DNA of 64,000 bases from Asterias rubens (lineage: Eukaryota > Echinodermata > Asteroidea > Forcipulatida > Asteriidae), in the NCBI RefSeq assembly GCF_902459465.1, contig NC_047077.1:3224001-3288000 (forward strand), read 5' to 3'. The notes beneath the pieces are model-generated. The model was not told the DNA's origin, searched no databases, and saw nothing but the letters and a program-made list of their open reading frames with translations. Shown here piece after piece: positions 21,238-33,000 of the stretch (the first letter of the stretch is position 1; every line of letters starts with the position of its first letter). Position numbers and translations under genes: made by a program.

Positions 21238-21597
21238 TATAGGCAGTGGACACTATTGACCAGTCTTCTCACTTGGTGTATCTCAACATATGCATTAAAC
21301 AACAAACCTGTGAAAATTTGAACTCGGTTGGTTGTTGAAGTTGTGAGATAACAATGAAAGAAAAAACACCCTTGTGTGCTTTCAGATGCTTGATTTTGAG
21401 ACCTCAAATTCTAAATTTGAGGTCTCGAAATCAAATTCATGGAAAATTACTTCTTTCTCAAAAACTATGTTACTTCAGAGGGAGCCGTTTCTCACAATGT
21501 CTTATTACTATCAACAGTTCCCCATGCCTCGTCACCAAGTAGGGTTTTAAGTGAATAATTATTTTGAGTTATTACCAATAGTGTCCATTGCCTTTAA
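21238..21597. mobile_element. TTAA-MITE family A (GGCAGTGGACACTATTG), copy 1
   Basis: Inverted ends AGGCAGTGGACACTATTG and CCAATAGTGTCCATTGCCTTTAA. The centre contains the hairpin GAGACCTCAAATTC/GAATTTGAGGTCTC. The left TTAA is mutated to TTAT. Other copies are at 33171, 41802 and 51036. Confidence 0.85.
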
Positions 21598-22834
21598 TTC
21601 AAAAGACGATTCTCCCTAAACATTGGTGCAGTTCCTCGATAAAGTGAATTGATGTCACAGTACTATGAAAGAATCACACAATGACCAGCATGGTCACATT
21701 TGCAAAAGCGGGAAGTTTATTTTGAGTAAATAAGTCAAACCTAGCAGAGGACACGATTTCTTTCTTTTCTCCATCAGCGACACAAATGCGGGTGCTATTA
21801 GCAGTACAGATCAGCGTGTGTTTAAGAAAGCTAGGCAATTACAATGCATTTTGGCTTTACGACAACGTCTCTAAATTCTTACACATAACCTTTTATTCAC
21901 CCGTTGGACACAAAGGTGTTGCACAGCATACACCTTGGTCCAATTACACTACTTTGTCACACTACACTTTCATCCCACAAAACCATGCGGGAACAATCTT
22001 ACTTCGGTCACAAAGCCTTCCCTTTATAAAAACTTGGTTCTCTCTTAGGCTGCATGCCCTCAATTTGCATTTTTGAATACATTAACAATTAATAACATTA
22101 GCATGAAAGTTCACAGACGACTTTCTTAAAAAACTAAATTAAAACTCACTTGGTTGTTATCTCATCTGCAATTGTGAAACTCCCAATAAAGAAATTATAC
22201 AGGCGGGGTAAAAACGACGACCCAAAAAAGAATTTGCCGCATGGCGAAAAGAAAACTCTTATTATTAATTACACAAATCTACAAAGTCGTATTAATTATG
22301 ATTTCCCAAAAGTGAAAACAAAAAAAGAAAAATCAATTATAAAATAGGAAATAAATTATAGCATTTTGGACACAGGTATACACATAAAATTGTTATTTAA
22401 CAAATATGGCACTCAGGCCTATTTATATTAGGGAGAAAGTACATGTAGCATTTACAAATATTACCGGTTTCCAATTCATAGTATGTCCAATCTGTTATAA
22501 ATCCAACTGATAATTGTATAATTGCTCTGCAAAAAAAAAAAAAAAAAAAGTGAAAATACACCAATGTACAATGTCAAAAATGTGTTTTGTTTTCTTGATT
22601 ATTTCATAGTTTTGTGAGTGCGTTTGAAAAATTATTCTATCCTGTTTTTGTTTTGTTTTTTCCATTCTCATTTTTATTACAGCATAATGGCTAATGCCAA
22701 AACACTGGGAAAGAATCAGAACAGCAGTTTTTGAAGTGTTTCCATTACAACCCATTTCATAGAGCGAGGCACAAGCCTGGTTTGAGTAAAGCCTCCATTG
22801 AAAATCTAAAATAGCTAATCATTGGTGAGGGTTA

Positions 22835-22963
22835 GTTCCTAGTTCATTATTCAGACTTCACCCAATCATTTTGGTCAGTTCCTAGTTTAGTATTCAGACT
22901 TCACTCAATCATAATGGTCAGTTCCTAGTTCAGTATTCAGACTTCATTCAATCATCACCGACA
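22835..22963. repeat. 43-bp tandem repeat, three copies
   Basis: Unit begins GTTCCTAGTT and includes ATTCAGACTTCA and CAATCAT. Copies start at 22835, 22878 and 22921. Confidence 0.85.
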
Positions 22964-23976
22964 GGTAAAGAATTGACCTACAACTGATCAGAGTGGTTAT
23001 ACCTGACAAACTAATATTATTTAGAACAGATGTAATCAATGATTAAAACTTCATGATCAAAGTAACATTTATGCATACTGCAAGCCAATTATGTCAGGTA
23101 TATATGACAATTGCAAAGAGGTATAAAAACACATTTTAATTTTTTACAATAAAACCCCCCTCATGTTTAGGATAATTCCTGAAACTTGTCACCCTCAGGA
23201 AAAACACCATTTGCAAGTTAACACCAGTGTCATTCCCCAAAACACAATCATTTGCAAGTGTATTCATTTTATTAGAAAAGTGAGAAGTTTTTAACAGAAA
23301 AAAGAGGTTCTTTGTTTTTATAAATACCAAAAAATTCCGCCAAAAATGCGCGATGATTTATTCTTAATTTGTTACATCATGTACAATGCAAGGATTCAAA
23401 ATGAAAACCAACGTTTTATTACAAATAATTCATTCTTAGCTCAAGGCACTATTTCCACAACGTTAAGTGAAATGCAAAATATCTTTGTTTTCATAAGGAA
23501 AGGCCAGAACAGAAAGTCATTAATTTTATATAAATGGATTATTTTTGTAACATGTACTCAAACAGCCGTATGGTATTGTTCTTTTCAATTCTGTGCAAGG
23601 GAAAAAACATACAAGTGACAAACCAACGACTGTTTGAGTCAGTCTAAATCCTCGAGAATTTGAATACATCAAACATCACAAATGTACAGAGTAAGGGGAT
23701 ATTATACATTGTACAGTCACCGTCCAGTAGAAAAACGGGGTCCAGACTATCAACAACTATGGTATATTTCCTGCAAAAAATTACTCAGAAAAATAATAAA
23801 CTACAAATTTACAATGCGTTCTTTCATACAGAAGGGCAGTAAGAAGTTCAATCTCAGCAAGGGTGGCTGATTATTGGTACCTTGTGTCTTAAGTACATAG
23901 CGTAGTCACTCCAAGCTGATAAGTTTCGACTGAATGCACGTCTGCTTTGGATTTTGATATGTTTATCAATGTAGAC

Positions 23977-24092
23977 AAGGGGGTGCGTTTTCGCGTTCGT
24001 AACCAATAACTGCTTTGGTCAATGGCCAGTGAATAACCAATGGCAAGTTCAACCGAAACAGGTTTTGGTTACGGCCGTGAAAACGCACCCAT
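23977..24092. mobile_element. Short MITE with GGGTGCGTTTTC ends
   Basis: About 115 bp bounded by GGGTGCGTTTTCGCG and the inverted CGTGAAAACGCACCC, with a further inverted GTAACCAA/TTGGTTAC pair inside. No target duplication is clear. Confidence 0.7.
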
Positions 24093-26215
24093 GTTTCGAC
24101 AGATTCATAAGTCACATGATCAATAATCGCATGACTTAAAAATAACGAGCAGTAGCATAATGAATTCTTAATGAAGTTGTGACATTGAATAAGCTTTCTG
24201 CTTGGGACACTCTGTTTTCACAACAAAAATTTGAAAAATGTAGTTCAGTTTCATTGGGCCGCTATGAATAAGGAAATCTAGGCATCCGGAAATACTAGAT
24301 CTAGTATACTAAGTAAACTGGGCATTTATGTTTCAGCTTTGTTTCTCCTACCAAAAGTTTGCATAGAATTTGTGGAGCGTTTTAAACCCCCAAAGTAGGA
24401 AAGAGAGAATTTGAAGGAGCCAAAATCTCAGCCACCCTGTTGAAGATCTAGCTTCTTACTCATACTATTAACATCATATCAATAAACTGATCACCCAGTA
24501 GGAAGTTCCTTTTATACATTATTTGTTCCAAAGCTACAAGGGAATTTACACATTTTGTACATTATTATACTTTTTTGTTTGTACAGGTCTGTAGCAGAAA
24601 TGTTCAGGATTAGCGTATTTGCAATTACATGTATTTAATAATAACAATCTACAAATGTATACATGCTTACTGGTGGAAACATATAACAAACCAGCCAAAA
24701 ATTCCAATAGGGTTCCATCCTTATTATGCACAAATAAAAGAAAACTTCCATTTTACAAGATATTTATAACAAAATCTCAAAGACAACCCAAAAATTACAA
24801 GAAACAAAACCAAGCAGAAAAGATATAAAGAAGCCAAAAGCCATTGATAATATAAGGTTAAAAAAAATTCCCAATGCCCTTTAAGACATTCTGTATACAC
24901 TGAAGCTATGCATGTGACTTGCAGATAAGAAATTATTTTACAATACATCTAAAGCAGTTATTAATTATCCACGGGGAAAAAACAAAACAACAAACCAAAA
25001 CAAAATGGTATTCATAACTTTCCAATAAGTTCAACATTCTAGGTACATTACATCTAGAAACTTAAGATTTCAATAGTTGCGAGGACTCCCAAAAATGTAC
25101 ACATTCCCTCGAGATGTTTATGTCAAAAACCAAATCTTTTGAATTCCGCAGAGCATTAACACATTTGTTATTATTCGTTTGCAACTTCTGATGTGTGAAC
25201 TTCAACATGTATTTACGATTGGAATGAGAACACAGCCTTTTGCACATTAAAAAACATGGTCTTGGATTCGTGCAGTGAAAATTGAGGACATTTTAAACAG
25301 AACATTTTGGGGCTGTAAGAACTGCCTCAAAACTTGTGTGCAAAACTGCTTACAAGACTTTATCCAACGCTGCTTTTAGACTTGAACAATTGATAGATTA
25401 TTAACCAATAAAGCCTGCTTAATTTTGGATACAAATATAGTCAAAATCTCAAAAGGAAACTGTGATTATGCCAACCTTGGAAGGGGCAAAGTGAAATGAT
25501 TTCCTTGACTGTAACAAAAACAAGCTACTTTGGGTTAACATTTGTTAGGAGTTATTTTCATTGGATTGAAACCTCAACTAGAACTACAAAATTTCCAGTT
25601 GATCGTGACCAAGCATGCCAAGAATCCATACTTTCAGTTTCAAAAACAGTACAAGCAAACACCGTTTCACTACAAAATACATGTACATAAAGACAACTTA
25701 AACACCATTTAAAGCTAGGTGAGCGTACAGAACCAACTCCTATCATTATAAAAAAAATGGTCTGAAAGATAAGACCAGTACATTAATTGACTCGATGCTA
25801 ATTGTTTTTATTACAACACACAAGGCTTTGACATGAAAACGTTTTGTCTTAAGGGTCGACTTGCTCACAATGTGTTTCAATTTTGTCTTTTTGAGTCTTC
25901 TTTTAATTTGGTACAGTAATTTACAGGGTCGAGCCAATGCAAAAAATGGCCGACAAAATTTACATGAACCCACAGAAAGCGTGGATCGCTATTATGTGGA
26001 AAACATTTTTTTTTTTATAAACAAATGTAGCACCATTGAAGCCAGCTATGCCTCGCTGTTAGTGGACAGTGCAATAAAATACAATTCAAATAGAAATACT
26101 ATCGTCCCCAATAAACATGAAATATATTGATATTTATTATGGTTAAGACCGCATTGAAAAGGGTACCATACCCACAGGGCAGTGGGTTTCAATCTAAACT
26201 CATTTAGGTTTGAGT

Positions 26216-26511
26216 CATAGAGTTATATATAAGAACTAGAGGGCGCACTGGCCTATATACGCGCTCCGGCATGCGTGCAGGCGGCCAGTTTCTAAGTTGA
26301 CAAAACTGGCATCCCACAGCGTGTGTTTGTGCGGCCATTTTGTAAGTTGAACAAAACAGCATCGTGTAGCGTTCAATAAACACAAACTCCAGCGTGTGTT
26401 TCATATTCAATGCGCGTACATAATGGCGTGCGCGTGTCTCCTTGCGGTCCCGTCGCTGTTGTGCAAGAAGTATCACCCGTGCGCCCTCTAGTTCTTATAT
26501 ATAACTCTATG
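26216..26511. mobile_element. MITE with 33-bp inverted ends and an 8-bp target duplication
   Basis: Perfect 33-bp terminal inverted repeats at 26216-26248 and 26479-26511 (start CATAGAGTTATATATAAGAA, then CTAGAGGGCGCAC). The flanks are the direct duplication GTTTGAGT at 26208-26215 and 26512-26519. An 8-bp duplication fits hAT or P-type transposition. Inside is an imperfect direct duplication (GCGGCCAGTTTCTAAGTTGA / GCGGCCATTTTGTAAGTTGA). Nonautonomous. Confidence 0.95.
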
Positions 26512-26609
26512 GTTTGAGTACAAATAATCAAGTTAGCATATCATGAAGGTGCATCCAAATGGAATGTCCCAATCCTCATTAGCTCAGTTTTATACACCAC
26601 GGCACATTT

Positions 26610-26925
26610 ACTTAAAGCTGCCTAAGCAGCAGAGAATTATGCTTACCAATAATCAGCTAAGTAAAAACAAACAGTAAACCAGTCACATGAGATGGTATTT
26701 TAACTGGTAACATTATTCTGGCAAGCATAACTATGTTGTGCTTATCTACTTTTTGTGCTAAGGCAGCTTTATAGAGCAGCTAAGTACAACAAAATTATGC
26801 TTACTAGACTAAGGTTACCAGCCAAAATACCATGTCACTTGTACATGAGTAGTATGAGTGGTATTCTGCTCATTTTCGCTAAGCAGAAAATTGTAGCAGC
26901 TCAGTAAAAGAGGGCCCTGGTTTGG
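26610..26925. repeat. Two copies of the AGAGCTGCTTAAGCA MITE family
   Basis: Two diverged units sharing GGTAACCTTATTCTGG-, AAGCATAATTTTGTTGTGCT- and AGCAGAAAAT-like blocks, ending at gggccctgg. Further copies are listed at 32285, 37258, 38930, 43018, 47605, 47785, 50893, 60538, 60728 and 61640. Confidence 0.75.
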
Positions 26926-29824
26926 ACACCTGTTAAAATGCAAAGTCATGAACTGTCAATTCATCAGTTTAAATTGGAAACTGCATTCGGTGATGTTTTC
27001 CAGCTATATTGAACTGGCTCAACGGAAACTCATTTTGAGGTGAAGGTTTTTTTTTCAATGCAACAGATCCTTCATAATTCTAGCAGAAGACTTCTTTTAA
27101 AATTAAATTCTCATTCCTTCTTATAAAACAAAAAAAACACCCCTATTTAAACTTGTACAATGCATGTCTTAAAATCAAACATTTTCTGATCTGGTTTAAC
27201 CCGGGCAAGATTTTTGTTCCCCATTTTGTTTTCTTCAAATAATTACAAATCTCCATGATGTATTGTAAATTGTTTAGTCAATTACTTCAAAGGTATATAC
27301 ACTCACAGGGTTTGATGTTTTAGTATCCAATGGGCAACCTTGCTTACAAAAAAAACCTATACAAAATATGTCCAGTTGTACATACCACTTACAATCCACA
27401 GGGTCCACTATCCACTTTACACAAGAAAGAAATACCTCTGAAATCATACAAATGTACAATTAAAATACAATTGATTTACCCTAAAATTCTATAAAATAAA
27501 CTTAAAACAATTTAGGGAAGGTAAAAAAAGAAGAGTGAGACTGCATCTGACAAGAGTGGAAGGGACATACAGATGATTCTTGACTAGATAATCCCATCTT
27601 GAAGTAGAGGTTCATTCTTGAGCCCAATCCGCTTAAACGCTTCTGGACAACCCAACCTCAGGACACTGATAAGAATTCACCTTTGTACAAACAGAGGTCA
27701 AATTCATCTGCATCCAATGGCTTTTGCACCCAGAATGGCATTTCAACGCATGGGCCCCAATTTTGTTCAAATAATATCGAATCCCAAATCAAACAACACC
27801 ATTCAATTTTTTTTCTTCTGATATCAACAACAGTTCAAATTTTCCTACTTCATCAGCAACCTTTTTGACCAAAACTCTACAGGGAATCTTTCCATCGATC
27901 ATACAACCAATCAACCAATCAGGCTATATCAACAACTAGGCCACGCCCTTAATTTACATACATTCTTGCCACAGTCGGACCATAATCAACCAATCAAATC
28001 ATTTGAATGAACCAACCAGAGCCTCAAACATTTGCAAATATTTCAATAAAAACAATTTACCAAAAATATGGAAAGACTCAATTTACAGGTAGATGTATGC
28101 TTCAGTATGATTTTGTTGGAAAAATGGTTTTAAAAAAAAAGGGAAAAAATAGGTGGGGGATAAAGATAAAAGAGTCGGGAAAAATGAAAGGAAAATTAAC
28201 TAAAAAATACACTGTCCTTATTACTACCAAGGCACAAACTGGAAGACAAGAGAGATCATAAAGTCCCCATGCTTTACATATTTATAAGGGCAAACTGCAT
28301 CGCTAGTTTGCCAGACGCTCAAAAAAACAAGACGCTCATAAAACAAAGAACCTACCCAATTACAGGCGTCAAATTATCTAATTTTCATATCTGCAAAAAG
28401 AGAAGACTATTTGCCGGATTCATCAAAAAATGTCCTTTTTTTTTATACATCTCTAGGTTTGTGAAATTCAAGATTCTTTTAAAGTATTTTTAGGGAATTT
28501 GTCTTCTTATTTATCCACAAGTATAAAAGTGGCTTTACTCAAGCAAGAAATACAAAGAAAGGTAGCTAGATTCCTTATAAAGCTAAACTACAGTAAACTA
28601 CTATTTTCAATTATATGCAACCATACATCAATACATATACAACCATATAATCCCTAGCGTGTTAGTTTGATAATAATGACGTTTTAACAGAGCCATAAAT
28701 GAGATTCGAGTCAAATCAACAACAACTATCAAGACAAATTTTGTTTTCAATTCAAGAGGCCATCAGTCTCGACATTGTTTTAAAAAAAAAAAAAAACAAG
28801 AAAAATAATGTCTAGTTTTTCTTACAACTGTTTTTTTTTTCTTCACCTCTCATTCAACTCCTCATATATAGCTCTGTGTTCTCAAACTATCTACAAAAAC
28901 ACGGCATATACTATACATATTCTAATAGTCTACATTTTCTACACAGAATTCCTTTATAAAGCAAGCATAATAATAATTTCTGAGCATTGTTTTCCTGTAA
29001 TATTTAACACTCCACAAAATCTACGGTAATTCCGGAAAAACAAAAGCCGGTACTTCTTCCAATTTTACTTTACAATTTTACTTAATAACCAATTAATGAA
29101 ACGTTAATTTAAAAAAGGAAAATAAAAATAAACAATTGGAAAAAGAGAAACTATGACCACTTAACCAACTAACCACCATTAACCAATAACAAGCAAACTC
29201 CTTAACAAAAATCACTCCCTTTACCATATTCCTCCATTCTCCCCAAAATAATTATGTAAAACTTTTTTTTACAGCAGTAACTAAAAAGGCTTAAAAAGAA
29301 CTAATACAAATAATGGTTGAAACTCATTTATGTTTTTAAACTAATCTTAAAACTGTTTTCCCAATTCAGAATTTGTAATCATTTTTTTATTTTCTCTTCA
29401 ATTTCTCACATTCACTAAAGTTTTTTTTGCTTGAGGCTTAGTCAATTATTTCCATTCATTGTTGACTCTTATTATTTTTCTGAACAAAGTTATCATTTTT
29501 TTATTGTTTCCTTGAGCATTTTTTTCTTTTTATTTGCCACAAAACTGCTACAAACTAAATGGTGGTCTTCTTTCCAACCTGTTCATAATTTTAAAGGCGA
29601 AAATAAATCTAACTGGGAAAAAGATTTTAAGTTCCATGCATCAAGATTTGAACAATTAATTTTTTTAAACTTTTGTTTTTCTTCTCTGCATCATCAGATC
29701 CACTTATAGCCTGGAAAAAGAGATGACATCAAAATCTTCCTTGACATCTGTTCTCACCCTTTTTCAAAATGACAGATTGATAGACCATAGGAAGGCGATC
29801 AACTCACTCTAGAAGGCTATCAAC

Positions 29825-30071
29825 TCATACGGAGAGACTTCCATTAGAAGGTCCTCCAATGGGGCCAAGATCATTGCTGCTCTTCATGAAGAACTTCTCC
29901 AGCTTGGCCAGGATGTGCTTGCCGTAGGTGAACTTGCGCAGTGTTCCAACATGGGGACGGATCTTGTGCATCAGTATCTTGCGTTGGTTTGGCTCTGCGA
30001 CGTCGATCATCTTCTGAACCACGTAGTTAGCATACTGGTCTTTCATCATTGTGTACAAGGCACTGTTGTTT
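29825..30071 (-). CDS. PUM: PUM exon 19 (Puf repeat 8, C-terminus, stop)
   Basis: Acceptor ttcctcctag|A completes a split glycine codon. It encodes [38 protein letters not shown], and ends [13 protein letters not shown] then TGA at 29827-29825. The C-terminal [11 protein letters not shown] is shared with human PUM2. Confidence 0.97.
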
Positions 30072-33000
30072 CTAGGAGGAATTATCGTTATAAGTTTCAA
30101 ACAATACAAACATATACCAAAATAACCACCAAGTTGTGTGTTACTTCAGCATAAGATAGAGTCATTTGAGATTTTAAAATAATCAACAATTAGAAACAAA
30201 CACCAAACTCTCTGACTTACTAAAGAACAAACCCCATCGCAACGATTGTGATTGCAAGTTTGGGATTGGCATTCCCTTAATTTAAAGTTCAATTGAGTAT
30301 CAGTATTAAAGGAACAGATTGACAAAGTTTGCACTAGAAGGGTATCGAATACAATGGCAATTTACCCCCATTTTATCGTGACGTTAGAGACTTGTAATGT
30401 TTTTTCCCCATCCAAATGAGGACTTTATCTATAGATGGATTGCAACACGCATCATCGACCACCATCTTTGATGTGTTAACAAGGGAAACATGCACGCATG
30501 TACGCGCTATGTACGCGCTGCGCCTGCACTTTTCCCTTGTCAATACATCAAAGATGGCGGTCGATGACGCGTATTACAATCCATCTATTGGAAAATGAGT
30601 ACATCACAAAATTGAATTGACCATTTCCCTTCCTCTCCGAGTGTAGTTGGTCAAGAAGCTAGAACCTGGGAGGGCACATCTCAGGCCTGTCAGCTTCGTT
30701 TTTGAAAGGTCAAGGGCACCAAGGCATTTTCTCCTTGAAGGCGCCCTATGAGGAAATTATAAATTTCTACTTGAGCATTTAAAGGGCACCAAGGCAATAA
30801 CCAGGGGCCGTAGAGGCAATCTCTTTTGTTGCCTCCAAGAAGTATCGGGCCTGACTTTTTTTTTATATGACAGTTTTAAGACATTTGCCTTTCCCAGGAT
30901 GGCCTTCGCTTATTATATTGTTTTGTCCCAAGAATTAGAATAATCTGAAACCACGACTCACCCATCGTTGTAGGAGCAGACCTCATCAATGAGTAGAGCC
31001 CTCTCTGGTCGGGAGGAATGCGTCACACACTTCTCTACCACATTGCTACAAGAATAACCAAACAATAGTATCAATGCCTGAATGACAACAACAGATCAAT
31101 CTTAAAAAAGTCATTCTATGTACGGTAAGAAGTTTTTGGAAAATCGTTTGCAGAAAACTTCTATCACACGATCTGATTACGACAAAGCTTGTAGAAAGAT
31201 TTGTGTATGAGAAAGAATTGAAACTAATGCAATGAGGAAGATCTCGTTGGCTTACCTTGCAAATTTATGCTGACTCAGCAGTAGGACCTTGCCTCTTAGC
31301 TCAGCTACAATCTTGCTTTTATCCTCTGGTCGACCATGCTCCAAGACGTGCTGTAGGGGTACAAGATGAAGGCAAACCATTGGTAAGGGGAAGCTCAATC
31401 AAAATTAAGGAAAGTGAGTTTGTGAAGAAAGGAACACGTTGCCTTGGATCGGTCGAGTTGGTCTTTGAAAAGCGTTTGTAACCGTTTGTACAAAATGCGT
31501 ATGGGTAGAAAGATGTTGTAAAAGTAGAATACAATGATCCACATAAACATGCCTCGAAATTGCACGGTTTTCTTTTTACCTCATTGACTAACACGGTCGG
31601 CCATTTATGGGAGTCAAATTTTTGTTTCTGACTCCCATATATGGCCGACCATGTTAGCTCGCACAGTAAAAGGAAAACCACGCAGTTTTGAGGCAAATTT
31701 GTGTAGATCATTGTATTCTACTTTTACAACATCTTTCTAACCATATGCATTTTATTTTTAAAAAACGGTTACAAACCCTTTTTATAGACCAACTCGTCCG
31801 ATCCAAGGCAACGTGTTCCTTTAAACAATTGAATAGAATAGCAGTTTTATTTGTTTCATATAAATACGGTTGGATTAAATACACTAGAATACAAAGTAAA
31901 AATTGCTTAAAAACTACTTTTAAAATAACTTCAAAACTACAAAGCAAATTATTTAGCTGTACACATTTAAAAACATTAAGAAGAAAAAATATACGTACAA
32001 AAAATGGAAAAGCGAATGGTATAAAAGTCTAAAAAACAATGGGCATAGAATATAAAATTAGCAATTGTAATAAAGAACGAAATGGGACAATGAGATCTCT
32101 AAATAAAGCAACAACAAAAATATGTACAAAACAGCAGAGTTAGGCGAATTACAAAGTAACAGGCTACACAAGAGAGCTTTTCTTTTCATTCCTTAATTGC
32201 AAAATTCACAATTCTCAAGACAATTCAAAGAAATAAAATCTAAGAAAGAATGCTGACAAAAGACTGGCCTATTTGATGTGTAGAGACACTCTAGGCCCAA
32301 TGTCATAGAGCTGCTTAAGCACAAAAAGGAGCTAAGCACAACATAATCATGCTTACCAGAATAAGGTTACCAACTAAAATACCATGTCACATGTAAAATA
32401 TATATAAAGCTTGTTTTTGCTAAGCAGAATATTGTTAAGCATCATTCCCTGCGTAAGCAATTTTATTTCATAGGTAGAGACCCTCCAGTACTGACCTGAA
32501 TGACATAGTTTCCATACTGGTCCTGTACTAGTGGCTCAGTGTGTTCATGAAGCTCATCCAGCAATGGTTTAGTCTGGTCCACAGTGCAATGCTCTAGGAT
32601 ACGCTGGATTACACGGCAGCCGTAGGGGTGTGTAGACAACGAGTACACCTGGGAGCGGAATGCCTCCACGATGAACTGCAGCCCGACTGGATCCACACAC
32701 TCAATACACTTCTGCACTACGTGGTTGCCATTCTGATCCTTGACACACTTCAGGACGTGGCCGTCTAGCTCTTGGACAACTTCCAGCTGTGAGGTCAAAG
32801 AGAAAAGAGGTCACAGTTCAATCAAGGGTCAAGTCTTACACAATCAAAGAAGATTAAAACCAATATAAACCATATAACGAGACAACAGACATCTTGAAAA
32901 CAACAATAAACAAGACTCGCAGGGAGTTTGACTCGACCCAAAATTTCACATACATTAAACTACTATGAAGAACAACAAAATCAGTAAAAGGCAAATTTGA

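Larger units (their letters stand above)
19873..29824. other. LRR 3' flank and PUM 3' flank
   Basis: Ten kilobases with no supported coding exon. No canonical AATAAA is evident just after the LRR stop. About 22100-29824 is very AT-rich with few repeats and probably contains the PUM 3' UTR. Minus-strand AATAAA candidates occur at 29500-29505 and 29386-29391, so the end is ambiguous. Repeats within are listed separately. Confidence 0.55.

Noticed and set aside
27294..27301. Minus-strand TGTATATA, a Pumilio response element in the presumed PUM 3' UTR
   Set aside because: A single 8-mer 2.5 kb from the stop in AT-rich DNA is expected by chance, and the UTR may not extend so far.
31319..31711. 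130-codon minus-strand frame
   Set aside because: It runs through a palindromic MITE and overlaps a PUM exon region; no homology.
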